The translations under genes and the position numbers were made by a program. 64,000 nucleotides of DNA from Neoceratodus forsteri (lineage: Eukaryota; Chordata; Ceratodontiformes; Ceratodontidae), in contig CM057456.1 in the NCBI GenBank assembly GCA_016271365.2, forward strand, positions 890,812,001 through 890,876,000. The letters run 5' to 3'. Every line of letters begins with the position of its first letter. Positions within the stretch are counted from its first letter, which is position 1. The notes beneath the pieces are model-generated. The model ran no database searches, had not been told where the DNA came from, and was given only the letters and a program-made list of their open reading frames with translations. This document shows positions 43,743-54,624 of the stretch, one piece after another.

Positions 43743-44749
43743 GACTGCTGTGATGATGGGGAAGGGATTGCATATCACTAGAGCAGGTATCTTTGGGCGA
43801 TGATTGGGTGCACAGGGTGTGGTGCAGCCATGATGCTGGACTGGGCTTGGAAGTTTGGGGGATGCCCAGTGTGCTACCAGCTGGCACAGCTTAAGGAGGA
43901 GGAGGTAAAGGGGATCTGAAAGCAGCTGGGGTGCTGGGGGGAGGATTGGAGAGGTAGAAGGCAAGCGGTCACCTACAAGAAAGCACTAGGTGCTGGGGCC
44001 TCCTAAGCTGGGGGAGGAGTGAAGAGAGGTGCTCACACTAGGGGAGGAGGGAAAGGGGTACACAGGGGCTCTAAGGGACTCTGGCAGGTGGGACCCAAAA
44101 GGTGGAAACTTCCACAGCAGTAGGCAAGAGACTGGGGGTGTCCAAAGGAAACAAGAGGGGCAGTAGGGATGGAGGGCACTGGGGGATGGGCTAAGGCTCA
44201 CAAATTGTTTTAACCCTCTACACCCATTGGTAGAAGAGGGGAGTGTGGAGGGGAGGAGGAGGAGGAGGAGGAGGATGATGATGCTTCTGGTGAAGCTGTG
44301 GCAGGGATGGATAGAAAGGGTGAAGGGGCAAGAGGCAAGGAAGCAATAGAGGGGGACCAAGACAGGATGTGGAAGAGGGATGTAGGGGCAGAAGAAAAAG
44401 GAGGATCAGGTGAACAAGGAGGAGGCTGATGGTATGGAACAGGGCAGCATGGCAAGCAGGAAGGTGCAGGACATAAAAGGGATGATAGCGAGCAGAAAGC
44501 CAAATAGGCAAATGGATAGGAAGGATGGATCAGTAAAGAGTGGGGAAAGAGATACAGAGTAAGATACTCGGGTGGAGGGGATAGAGAAGGCCAGGACATG
44601 GGTAGAAGAGATGACCAAGGAAAATAGTAAAGGGGCTACCTTCGACACCCAGATTGTGGGAGGTGCGAGGAGCCAGTTGGGGGGAGAACCCAGATGAAGG
44701 GATGAGGAGGGGCATGGAAGGAGGGGAAACCTGAAGGGTGAACAGGGAG

Positions 44750-45284
44750 GCAAGGGGGAGGTAAGAGTACTGTTATTGGGGGACTCCATGATCAGAGGCA
44801 TCCAGTGGGAGGGGTAGGGGAGGGTGAAACCTGTATGATCAGAACCAAATGCCACCCAGGCCTGATGGTGCACAAGGCCAAGCATGAGTTGTATTCACTG
44901 GCAAGGGAATGCAGGTGGATCCCGGACATTCTAGTGCACTTGGGGACAAATGACATAAATGGTAATAGTGAACTAGAAATTCAGGCAAGGTTCCGGGAGT
45001 TGGCCATGGTATGCCTTTCCATAGGCTGTAACATCTCCTTTTCAGAAATCCTGCCAGTGCCAAGGGCTAGTAGGGAAAACAAGAAGATGATTAGAGAGAT
45101 AAATCAGTGGCATAGGAAGTGGTGTGGGGAACTGGGGTATGGCCTGGTGGGGGACTGGGGGGAGACCTGGGATGATAAGGGGCTGTACGCTAGGGACAGG
45201 CTCCACCTTAAGTTGGAGGGGAAGGAAATCCTTAAGCTCAAACTAGCTGGGTTCATCAGCGAAAGGTGGGGTTTAAACTTGTGA
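44750..45284 (+). pseudogene. CR1 ORF1 with SGNH (GDSL-type) esterase domain
   Basis: VLLLGDSMIRGIQWEG (near 44,765) gives the catalytic Ser block. A frame change near 44,812 leads to the frame 44,805-45,284 with IPDILVHLGTNDINGN (GTND block, near 44,940), REINQWHRKW, and LYARDRLHLKLEGKEILK (DxxH block near 45,190). All three blocks of an SGNH hydrolase are present. Known background: ORF1 of CR1-like LINEs often carries such an esterase, whose role in transposition is unclear. Upstream codons (44,220-44,400) hold a Glu/Asp run. One frameshift and stops upstream suggest the copy is dead. Confidence 0.83.
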
Positions 45285-45479
45285 AGGGGGGAGGGATCAA
45301 AAAAGGGGCAGTGCCAGCATGTACGATAAATGAGGGACATGGTCTTCATCCCTCTAGGGGGCTTGGGAAATATGAAAATGGGTCACCAGGTAGGGTGCAG
45401 GAGCTGAGAAATGGGAGCTGAAGGGGGAGAAAGGAGAGGAAGGAAAAGGGGTGGAGAGCACTCCTGATAAATGCCAGGA

Positions 45480-48351
45480 GCTTAGGAAATAAAATGCCTG
45501 AGCTCCAGGCGATGCTAGTTGAGGGGAGGTAGATGTGGCAGCAGTCACTGAGACCTGGGTCACTCAAGGGCACAAATGGGACCTAAGTCTGGAGGGCTAT
45601 ACTATGTTCAGAAAAGACGGGGGATGGGAAGGGGGTGGTGTAGCACTGTTAGTCAGAAATGGCATGGGTATTGGAGGGGTAGAGGAGGCAGAGGGGAATG
45701 TGGAGGCTATTTGGGTCACCTTGCTGATGCAGGAGGGTAAAAGAGTAAAGGTCAGAGTGGTATACAGACCACCAGCACTGGCAGAGGTTCTGGAAGAAAG
45801 TTTGGTGGCAAATCTCAAGGGACACTGTAGACTGGGAAAGGGAAGGGTAGTGGTAATGGGGGACCTCAACATGCCAGGAACAGACTGGGGGACTATGACA
45901 TCACCAGTGGCCAGAGAGCAGAGGCTGCTGGATGTCTTCCAGGATGCATTTCTGACACAACAGGTGGGTGAGCCAACTAGGGAGGCCCGGACACTGGACG
46001 TGGTCCTGGCAGACAGTGATCAGATTAGGGGCTTAGAGGTGAGGGACCCGTTGGCGGGGAGTGATCACGCCACAGTCTGGTTCTTCCTGGACCTGGGGGG
46101 AGTAAAACTGAACAACGACGGTAGTAACCAACTTTAGGGGTGCAGACTTCAAGGAGATGGGAAGGATCCTTAAAGATCATCTGGACAGGATAAGACTGGA
46201 TATGGATGCTGACAGCAGGTGGGGGATCATTAGGAGGGGAATACAGGAGGTTACCAGATCCTGCACAAGGGAAAGGCATAAGTTCGGTAAGGCCAGAAAA
46301 CCCTGCTGGTGGACCCGGGAGGTACAGGAGGTGGTGAGGAAAAAGAAGATGACCTATAGGCACTTCAAGTGCTCAAGGAGTGAAAAGGATCAGGAGGAAT
46401 ATAAGCTGACAGCCAAGAGAGTCACCAGAGTGGTGAGAGCAGCTAAGGCAAAAAAGGAACAGTCCTTGGCCAGTGGGATCCGGAGGGGGGACAAGGGGTT
46501 CTTCAGATACATAGGGGAAAAAAGGAAAGTAAGGGGGCAGATCAGCAAGATAAGGATAGGGGATGGTTGGGCACAGGAGGTGAAGGAAGAGGCAGAAGTC
46601 CTAAATGAGTACTTTGCCTCAGTTTTTACCGGGGGGGATGGAGGGGCTAAGTCTTGCGAGGGGAGCAGGGGCAAACCAGAGGAAGGGGTGGGACCGACAG
46701 AGACGAGGGGCCCTGACGGATCTGGGGAAAGGGAGTGGCCACCACAGACAGGTGGGGGGCAGCAGTGCAGGGTGAAAAGGGAGAGGATGTGGAGGCTGAA
46801 ATCCAGGTACAGAGAATAAGGGAAGCCCTCAGGTCCCTTCAGATGGAGAAAGCACCTGAGCCAGATGAGATACATCCCAGGGTGCTGAGGGAACTGGCAG
46901 ATGTACTGGCAGTCCCTCTAGCAGAGCTTTTCACCATCTCTCTGAGGACTAGATGGGTGCCCCAAGACTGGAGGGTAGCCCATGTCATGCTGATCCACAA
47001 GGGAGGAATCAAGAGAGGAGGTGGGAAATTACAGAGCCGTTAGTCTGACATTGGTGATTGGCAAGGTGATGGAGGGTATTTTCAATGAAAGGCCAGGGGG
47101 GTTACTGGAGCAAACTGAGTACTTGGACAATAGGCAGCATGGCTTTGTCACGGGAAGATCATGCCAGACAAACCTTGTTGAGTTCTATGACTGGGTGACG
47201 AGGGCCCTGGACCAGGGTAGGCCAGTGGACATTCTCTTTCTGGACTTTAGCAAGGCGTTTGATTTGGTACCCCACAGTGGCCTGCTGGCTAAGCTGAAGG
47301 AAATGGGGATAGGGAGACAGTTGTTAAGATGGATAGGAAATTGGTTCTCTGAGCATACTCAGATGGTGGTTGGAGGGTTAGCCTCATCCCCAAGGTGGGT
47401 CACTGGTGGGGTTCCCCAGGGGTCAGTGTTGGGGCCACTTCTGTTTAATGCCTATGTCTCAGACATCAGGAGGGGGATCAGGAGTGAGATGAGTCTCTTT
47501 GCAGATGACTCAAAGCTGGGTGCAGTGGTGAATGAGGAGATGGGGAGGGTGGTCTTGCAGGAGGGCCTGGAGGCTCTGGAAAGGTGGTCAGGAAAATGGA
47601 AACTAAAATTCAATGTGGGGAAGTGCAAGGTTCTGCACCTGGGAGTCAGAAATCCAGGCCAGGGGTATACCCTGGGAGGAGACATGATTCAAGTCACGGA
47701 GGGTGAGAAGGACCTGGGGGTAGTGGTAGATGTCAAAATGAACAACTCAGAGACCTGTAGGAGGGCAGCGGCAAGGGCAAACAGGATGCTGGGATGAATC
47801 GCTAGGGGGATTGCTTCCAGAAATGCAGAAGTGATCCTTCCACTGTACAACTGCTTGGTAAGGCCACACCTCGAGTATTGTGTGCAGTTTTGGAGATCAC
47901 ATTTAAAGAGGGACATTACACTCCTAGAGAGGGTCCAAAGGAGGGCAACCAAAATGATCTGGGGCCTGGGGGAAAGAACATATGAGGAGAGGCTCAAGGA
48001 GCTTGACATGTACACCATGGAGGAGAGGAGGACAGGGGGGACATGATAGAGGTCTTAAAGTACATAAATGGGATCAATAAGGGAGGCCCAGTCAGGGTGC
48101 TCCAAAGGAAGGAGGGTTGGGTAACGAGAGGTCACGGGTGTAAGCTAGAAGGGGGCAGGCTCAGAGGGGAGAGGAGGAGATGTTATTTCACTGAAAGGGT
48201 GGTGGAGCCATGGAATGCACTTCCTAGGGAACTAGTAGAGGTGGAGACTGTGGACAGATTTAAGAGGGGATGGGACAGGTACAAGGGGATGTTAAATCTG
48301 ACCAGGCCCAATACAGGTGGAACATCTGGGACTGGGGACATTATAACCTAA
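45480..48351 (+). pseudogene. CR1 ORF2 endonuclease-reverse transcriptase, several breaks
   Basis: LINARSLGNKMPELQAM (near 45,475), then the frame 45,535-46,137 with VAAVTETWVTQ, VRVVYRPPA, VVVMGDLNMPGTDWG and LAGSDHATVWF: a complete APE endonuclease. The frame 46,157-46,819 is the linker with CWWTREVQEVVRKKK. RT: PDEIHPRVLRELA (near 46,860), NYRAVSLTLVIGKVME (near 47,025), RQHGFVTGRSCQTNL, ILFLDFSKAFDLVPHSG (motif A), TGGVPQGSVLGPLLFNAY (motif B) and MSLFADDSKLG (FADD, near 47,490). The tail is [13 protein letters not shown] and WNALPRELVEVETVDRFKRG (48,215). Breaks lie near 45,530, 46,140, 46,800, 47,030, 47,797 and 48,046. Confidence 0.9.
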
Positions 48352-48452
48352 GGGGAAGGGGGGACACCAAAATCGGCCCTCAGTGTGGGTGCTGAAAATC
48401 AAGCAGACTCAAGAGACCATTAGGCCTATTCTGCTGGCATTTTAGTATGTTA

Positions 48453-49104
48453 GTAACAGTGGAAATAGAAGTAACAACAGTGGAAACAGGAGTAACAACA
48501 GTGGAAATAGGAGTAACATCAGTAGAAACAGGACTAACAACAGTGGAAATAGGAGTAACATCAGTAGAAATAGGACTAACAACTATGGAAATAGGACTAA
48601 CACCAGTAGAAATAGGAAAAAACAACAGTGAAAATAGGAATAACAACAGTAGAAATTGGAGTAACAACAATGGAAATAGGACTAACAACAGTGGAAATAG
48701 AAGTAACAACTGTGGAGATAGGAGTAACAACAGTGGAAATAGGACTAACAACAGTGAAAATAGGACTAACACCAGTAGAAATAAGACTAGCAACAGTGGA
48801 AATAGGAGTAACAACAGTAGAAATATGACTAACAACAGTAGAAATAAGAGTAACAACAGCAGAAATAGGACTAGGAACCGTGAAAATAGGACTAACAACA
48901 GTGGAAATAGGATAACAGTAGAAATAGAACTAAACAGTAGAATTAGGACTAACAACAGTGAAAACAGGAGTAACAGCAGTAGAAGTATGACTAACAACAG
49001 TAGACATAGGAGTAACAACAGTGAAAATAGGACTAACAACAGTGGAAACAGGACTAACAACAGTGGAAATAGGACTAACAACAGTAGAAATAGAACTAAC
49101 ACTC
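48453..49104 (+). repeat. 21-bp minisatellite, array 2
   Basis: About 30 copies of the unit seen at 38,484-38,745 (AACAACAGTGGAAATAGGAG type), with more substitutions and a few indels from 48,620 on. It starts directly after the CR1 end. The long Leu-rich minus frame 48,380-49,147 and the Asn/Ser-rich plus frame 48,447-49,160 are products of the 21-bp period, not genes. Confidence 0.95.
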
Positions 49105-50211
49105 TAAGAGTAAGGATCTCAGGGGGGAGGTGGAGCTTAGCCGTCATGACGAATGGCTGAGCAGTGCTGCATACTTCCCCTCTACGTACTGGTGAGCACG
49201 CACCAGCTGTTTGCTCTCAGAATATTGTGTTCCTCACTTGAGTTTCAAATGAATGTTGACCTTAATTCAGAATACTGTCAGGAGAAAAGAGACAACAGAG
49301 AAAAAAGCAGCCAAATTATATCAATAAGTCAAACTAAAAATGACTCCAAGGAAAGCACAACCTAATGCGGCACATGGGGGTAAAAGCAATAAGTCAGCCA
49401 GACAAACCAAAACGCAAGCCCAACTAAAAGTGGGTAAATCAAAGAATGCACTAAAAACCAGTATGTTGGGATCGTCGCTGAAAATACCGATTTTTCTGTT
49501 ATAACTATTCTGCATTCAAATGAAGCCCCCAAAACCACCGCGGCACCCAATTTTTTTAATGAAATCCTATTCTGCGATTTCTAAAGAACAGGAGAAGGAA
49601 ACAGACTTTACCTTTCCCAGTGGACAGCTGGCTTTTGAAGGAGAGTCGGGAATAACAACAGATCATTCAAAAACATGGGGCCTTTCCTCTGAAGCCTCAT
49701 AGTATCCCTACTCAGATGGGAATTCTGGCCTGTCCCCCAGATATCGATCACACCAAGCCATGATGGCCCCTTGCATGTTTGTGAAACACCAGTGATGCCA
49801 GAGGTACCAATGGAGGACCCGATACTCAAGCCAATTTTCGGATGTAATTCTCAAAAGCAGAAGCTGAGTGGATCTTCTGATGTGGCAAAAGCTGAGGAAC
49901 TGCAGACATCTGGCCTGAATGAGACAGCAGTGTTCAGTGCACTCACTAGAGCACAAGCACAAGCTAACCTAGATACAGGTACTGTTTCTAATATCTTCAT
50001 TATGGCAACTGCTGTTCAGGGGTCTGAGGGAGAGTTAAGCCCTAGTTCTAGGAGTAACACATAGCAATCTACTCAATGTCTTTTTTCCAAAGTTTTCCAA
50101 CTAAAGGAAGCGCTGTCAGACTTCTCTAAAGTTTCTAAGGGGGCACTAGGTCAGGATATACCACTACCATTATGGGCCACAATGATGTTGGAAAAAATGA
50201 ATAATTAGGAC
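49105..50211 (+). pseudogene. L1 5' region and ORF1 N-terminal part
   Basis: A non-coding leader to 49,338, then MTPRKAQPNAAHGGKSNKSA and RQTKTQAQLKVGKSKNALK (49,339-49,450), a basic N-terminus like that of L1 ORF1 proteins. After frame breaks, less certain coding follows, with FQLKEALSDFSKVSKGALGQ and IPLPLWATMMLEKMNN ending near 50,205. It is interrupted there by the large inverted-repeat block. The next ORF1 part stands at 59,838. Assignment depends on the downstream RNA-binding domain at 60,090. Confidence 0.58.
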
Positions 50212-50612
50212 ATATTATAGTGGCGCGGTCGTGCCACTATAGTTAGGGTTCACATGTCACTTCTATGTTAACCTCAAAATTATGTGCATTAATAACTTTT
50301 AACCCATTTAACAGATTTGCCTGAAATTTGGTATGCACAGTGGGACATGGTAGATCTCTTGATTTGCAAAATTTTGTTTCGGTCGGGCTTACAGTCTGCG
50401 CAGCAAAATGCTGAAAAATGCAAAATTATCCATTTTTGGAGGCTGCTTTTGGGATTTTGAACATGGCCCTGAGCAGCCGTCATGTGGTGTGCCACTCTGT
50501 GAGATGGCTCATTTGAAAGAGCTTTGGTGACCGAATATGCCGCTTTTCATTTGGTGAAAAAATATTAAGGCATTCAAAAGTTATGCCAGTTTTAAGTTCC
50601 CATTATAAGTCA
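50212..50612 (+). repeat. Left ~400-bp inverted repeat of the large block
   Basis: Landmarks matched in inverted order at 59,390-59,806: the terminal hairpin, TAGTTAGGGTT, TTCTATGTTAA, TTAATAACTTT, ATTTGCCTGAAATTTGG, TTTGGTGAAAAAATATTAA, TTCAAAAGTTAT and CCCATTATAAGTCAAT. I judge identity at roughly two thirds by eye. It is not a coding sequence. Confidence 0.83.
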
Positions 50613-50669
50613 ATAGGAAAATTTATATGTATGTTTTGCGAACAAAGAATGGGGTTCTGGCCATCTGGT

Positions 50670-51735
50670 CCCACCTGACGATCAAAGAATTTGTAGCCTT
50701 GCTGTTCAAGAATCTTTGTCCCCAAGCATTTTTAAAATTCTTTGATCGTGAGGTCCGCCATCTTGTTTTTAGTTTTTCGATCGGAAAAACACAAATATCT
50801 CGGCTCAGGGGTCACACCTGAAGTAAAACTTGGATGGGTTTTACTCAGGGGGCTCCAATCTATCAAGCCATGTCTTTGGTTTCATCCAAATCAGTCAAAA
50901 AATAGAGTTATAAGCTTTTAAAATCTTTGATCGCGGCTCGCTAACAATCTTTGATCGCGAGTCTGCAAATTCTTTGATCGCGAGATTCTTTGATCACAAT
51001 CCTGCATCACGACCTAAATACACAAATATCTCACCTCAGGGTTGGGCTAGGGAAACAAATGAGGGTGGGTTTTGATCACGGGGCTTCATTCTATCGTGGC
51101 ATGCTGTTGGTTTGGTTCAAATCGGTGAAAAACTCTCATAATTTTACAGTCTTTGGTCACGAGCATGCAATTTCTTTGATCAAGAGCCTGCAAATTCTTT
51201 GATTGTGATCATGCATCGCGAGTAAGGGACGAGATGGCCGGATTAAAAATTATTATTTCTCAGCACAGGGGTGCCCTAAGAAGACAAATGAGGGTGGGTT
51301 TTACTCAGGGGGCTTCATTCTGATGAACCATGGCAGTGGTTTACCACAATTCTTTGTATTTTTTAAATTACAGGACTTTTTATTCTTTGATCGTGAGGCT
51401 GCAAATTCTTTGATCGTGAGCCTGCAAATTCTTTGATCGCGAGCCTGCAAATTCTTTGATTGTGATCGTGCCTCTCGAGGGAGGGGTGAGATGGCCAGAT
51501 TAAAATATCTAATTTCTCAGTGCAGGGGTGCCCTAGGTAGTCAAATGAGGGTGGGTTTTGCTCAGGGAGCTTCATTCTGTCGAACCATGGTGGTGGTTTA
51601 CCGCAATTCCGTCAATTTTTTTTTACAACATTTTTTTATTCTTTGTTTGTGAGCCTGCAAATTCTTTGATCGTGAGCCTGCAAATTCTTTGATCATGAGA
51701 TTCTTTGATCGCGAGGGCGGGACATGATGGCCAGA
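50670..51735 (+). repeat. TTTGATCGCGAG array with 230-256 bp higher-order unit
   Basis: Short units of the form CTGCAAATTCTTTGATCGCGAGC (about 23 bp) occur in clusters near 50,930-51,005, 51,150-51,220, 51,383-51,480 and 51,638-51,720. Between clusters a second phrase recurs: CAGGGGTGCCCTA, AATGAGGGTGGGTTTT, CAGGGGGCTTCATTCT and ACCATGG. The phrase starts near 50,834, 51,061, 51,291 and 51,547. Many copies have the CpG pair as TG or CA, as methylation decay would give. Confidence 0.88.
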
Positions 51736-51759
51736 TTTTTTTATAATGGAATAGATAGG

Positions 51760-52230
51760 GAAATTTTACCAATCTGTAACATTGAATAACTCAGAAACGG
51801 TTTGGTCCTTTTACTTGAAATTTGGAAGGTGTTTACAGCATGTCGTGTGGATGTAAATTACACTGTTTACTTGTTGGAACTTTTTTTTGGTGGATATATG
51901 GCGTGGCACAGTTTACGTTCTGTGGACAGTGTTTTGCTTGTGGTGGTGGCTTGAAATTTATAGGATGACTAGCCTTAGTGTCATGGATGTAGTTTTCAGT
52001 TGTTGTGTGTGTAAAATGTCAACAGGTGTAGAACTGTGCCACTCTGATGAATGAAAATGTCAAACTTTAGCATGTTAGATCTTGGACACGGTTTGGTCTT
52101 TTCACTTGAAATTTGGAGTGTGTTGATGGCATGTCCTGTAGATGTGAACTGTGGTGTTTACATGTTGGACAATATATTTTTTGCAGAGATATTGTGTGGC
52201 ACAGTTTATGTTTTACAGACAGCGTTTTCT
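51760..52230 (+). repeat. Two direct copies of a ~170-bp sequence
   Basis: The block around ACGGTTTGGTCCTTTTACTT, GAAATTTGGAAGGTGTTTAC, GGCATGTCxTGTxGATGT, TGTTTACxTGTTGGA and GTGGCACAGTTTA at 51,760-51,930 recurs at 52,055-52,225. A ~125 bp unique spacer lies between. Confidence 0.82.
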
Positions 52231-52242
52231 ATTGTTCTGCTA

Positions 52243-52401
52243 TATTAAGTAAGCAATAAGACATGAAGGGGTGTGCATTAGACACTTCTAATGCATGGTC
52301 GGGACGTAATAAGGCACAAGACCACAGGCCAAGTGCCTTTAGCCCCTGGACATGCATTAGAAATGTCTAATGCACACCCCCAGAGTGTCTTATTGCACTT
52401 A
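52243..52401. repeat. Palindrome of ~160 bp
   Basis: The left arm holds AGCAATAAGACA, GGGGTGTGCATTAGACACTT, CTAATGCATG and ACCACAGGCC. The right arm is its inverted form with CATTAGAAATGTCTAATGC, ACACCCCC and TGTCTTATTGC. The centre is near 52,322. It looks like a small foldback MITE within the large block. Confidence 0.8.
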
Positions 52402-53930
52402 TAAAATGGGGCTCTGTAATTTATATACACCTAAAAAAAAAGTTTATGTTTTTATAGGAAACAAATGAAAAATTATAATGTATTCTGTATTACAATAGTT
52501 CCTCTGCCTACAATAGAATGCTGCACTTTTGTTTACCATTGGGACATTTGTCTTACTATAGCCACCATAGCTGTAGTGTGGTCCACTGGTTGCCATGGCT
52601 GCCCCCAAAGTAGTTTTAGTTTTCTTTTCATTTTAATAGTTTAATTTAATTAATGTAATAAATGTCATGCCCCCCTGCACACACACACATATACATCAAA
52701 CTGCATGGTGCAACTGACTGCACCCCCCCAGAGTGCAAGGTGATCGGACAAAAGCACTACTATGATCAGAAGAGTATGGAGTGGGTGACCACATGAGCAT
52801 CGGGTGGTTTGGCTAAGGAAGAGACAGAAAGCAGGCAAAGAGTAAGGTTTTTACTTTTTTGTCTTATTAAACTATTGCAGCCATGTGGGAAGCTAGTGAA
52901 TGATCAGTCAGAGGAAAGGTGGTAGTTTGAAATGCAGCAGGACCAGGAGACATGTTCATGATGCAGCGGAGACTCGCTGGTAAGAAAATCAGTCTATCCG
53001 GGTCACCAGTGCTATACCAATAATTTAAAAACACCATACAAGAACAGGCAGAGGCTGAGAGTGTAAAAACATGAGCACGTTACTGTAATTAATGTGCTTC
53101 TGTGTGTTTGTGAGTGAAGAAGCTGCAAGGGTGCCAGTGAGATAGGGAGCGGGAGGGCGGGTGTCAAGCGAAAAGGTCATGATAAGCAACAAGGTAGGAG
53201 TTAGTGCCAGATGAGATGATTTCATTAAAAAGGAAAAAAAAGAGAAGAAGGAATGACTAAGCTCTACGAGTGTCGGGCAGCTTTAGTCTTTTTTTAATTA
53301 CCGAGGAAGCACGCAACATGCGAGAGAGCAGTACTGAAGTGCCGTTATATCAGTAATGTATCTTATGGTGCAAGGGAGAAAATGTAAAGAACAGGCTTTT
53401 CCAGGATGGCATACAGACTAATACTTTGTGGTTTGTTAGTTTCTATCAACTGAGCAGTGCTGAAGTTACAGTCAGTGAGTGGCAACTGCTGAAAGATGGA
53501 GGGAGCCGGCGGGAGGACAGAGAGTGGCCAAGAAGAACAAAGTGAATTTATGAGGAGCCACAGTCTGAATGCCATGTGTGGGTAAAATTAAATTAAAAAA
53601 TGAACATTGGTAGGGACAGGGAAGGGAGTATAGGCAGGGCAGTGGAGAGACTGGGGACAGGTACAGTTCAACTCTCTTCTGTGAGAGAAAACAATGGTGG
53701 CTCTTCAAACATAAAGGCTCTATGTGGCACAAGGATGTTTTGTGTGGTTCGGTTCTATGTCCCCCTAGGCAGTACTTGTTTTTACCTGTGCAGTAGACAG
53801 ATCTAATGCACAGGTAACAACCAATCAGATTGCAGTATTTTACCTTCCCATTTTATAACATTTGTTTGGTGGCTGCCCGTGCTGTTGCCAATGTGCTTTT
53901 TAGTGATTAGGTGTGTAATGTGGTCCAACA
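52402..53930. other. No recognised feature inside the large block
   Basis: AT-rich sequence with C-runs near 52,670 and 52,725 and open frames below 90 codons. No motif recognised. Confidence 0.45.
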
Positions 53931-53985
53931 CTTACAAGTTGGTGGGAGCATGGGGCCCAAAGGGCCCCGTGCTCCCCACCAACTT
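53931..53985. repeat. GC-rich perfect-type hairpin
   Basis: ACAAGTTGGTGGGAGCATGG and GGCCC, a 3-base AAA loop, then GGGCCCCGTGCTCCCCACC and AACTTGT. A stem of about 26 bp with almost no mismatch. A GGGCCC-AAA-GGGCCC core recurs at 57,220-57,235. Confidence 0.9.
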
Positions 53986-54030
53986 GTGCAACTTTCTATT
54001 TTTCTATTCTTTCTTAAAAAGTAAGGAAAT

Positions 54031-54377
54031 TCTATGCAAAAAATTTCATTAATGCATCAGGGTTCTTCTACCGTGACAAAAGCGAGAAAATTCAACATTA
54101 GGGTTCCCACCCTTTAAACCCCACCAACAGGCATCAGGGTGTGCATTGGGGTCATAGGCCCTAACTCTCACCCCATTCTTCTACAATGAACCACCTCAGC
54201 TTGTTTACACATGGGATGCGGTGAGAGTTAGGGCCGATGACCCCAACGCACACCCCGATGCCTGTTGGTGGGGGCGAGGGTGGGGATCAAGGGGTGGGAA
54301 CCCTAATGTCAAAGTTCCTCACTTTGTCACTGTAGAAGAACCCTAACTGATGCATTAACAAAGTTTTTTGCATATGA
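54031..54377. mobile_element. 347-bp palindromic element
   Basis: Both arms begin TATGCAAAAAA, TTAATGCATCAG, AGGGTTCTTCTAC, GTGACAAA, then ACATTAGGGTTCCCACCC, CCACCAACAGGCATC, GGGTGTGC and CCCTAACTCTCACC. They meet near 54,200. The outer ends resemble those of the 2.2 kb sub-element at 54,481 (GCAAAAACTCCGTTTAATGC), so the two belong to one group. A (TA)n run follows at once. Confidence 0.85.
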
Positions 54378-54382
54378 TTTTA

Positions 54383-54457
<75 letters not shown>

Positions 54458-54480
54458 TATAGCTACATATATATATATAT
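54378..54480. repeat. (TA)n microsatellite
   Basis: About 100 bp of nearly pure TA between two inverted-repeat elements of the large block. It causes the Tyr/Ile minus frame here. Confidence 0.95.
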
Positions 54481-54588
54481 TAGAGGCAAAAACTCCGTTT
54501 AATGCATCAGTTAGGGTTGTTCCACAGTGACAAAAGTGAGAATTCGCTGTTAGGGTTGAAAACCCTAACTCCGAATTCACCCCCAGCA

Positions 54589-54624
<36 letters not shown>

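Larger units (their letters stand above)
43743..48452 (+). mobile_element. CR1 LINE, nearly full length
   Basis: About 4.7 kb: G/A-rich 5' region (43,743-44,750), ORF1 with an SGNH-esterase domain, ORF2 with endonuclease and RT, and a short 3' end with TTAGGCCTATTCTGCTGGC and TTTTAGTATGTTAGT at 48,438-48,452. The 8-base-type end TTAGTATG fits the short tandem tails of CR1. It abuts LINE D's tail at the left and the 21-bp minisatellite at the right. Frame breaks are few compared with other elements here. Confidence 0.87.

Noticed and set aside
43629..45573. Several Pro/Ser/Leu-rich minus frames
   Set aside because: Shadows of the G/A-rich CR1 5' region on the opposite strand.
48380..49147. 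255-codon Leu-rich minus frame and the opposing Asn/Ser-rich plus frame
   Set aside because: Both are products of the 21-bp minisatellite, whose period is a multiple of three; no domain or start context supports a gene.
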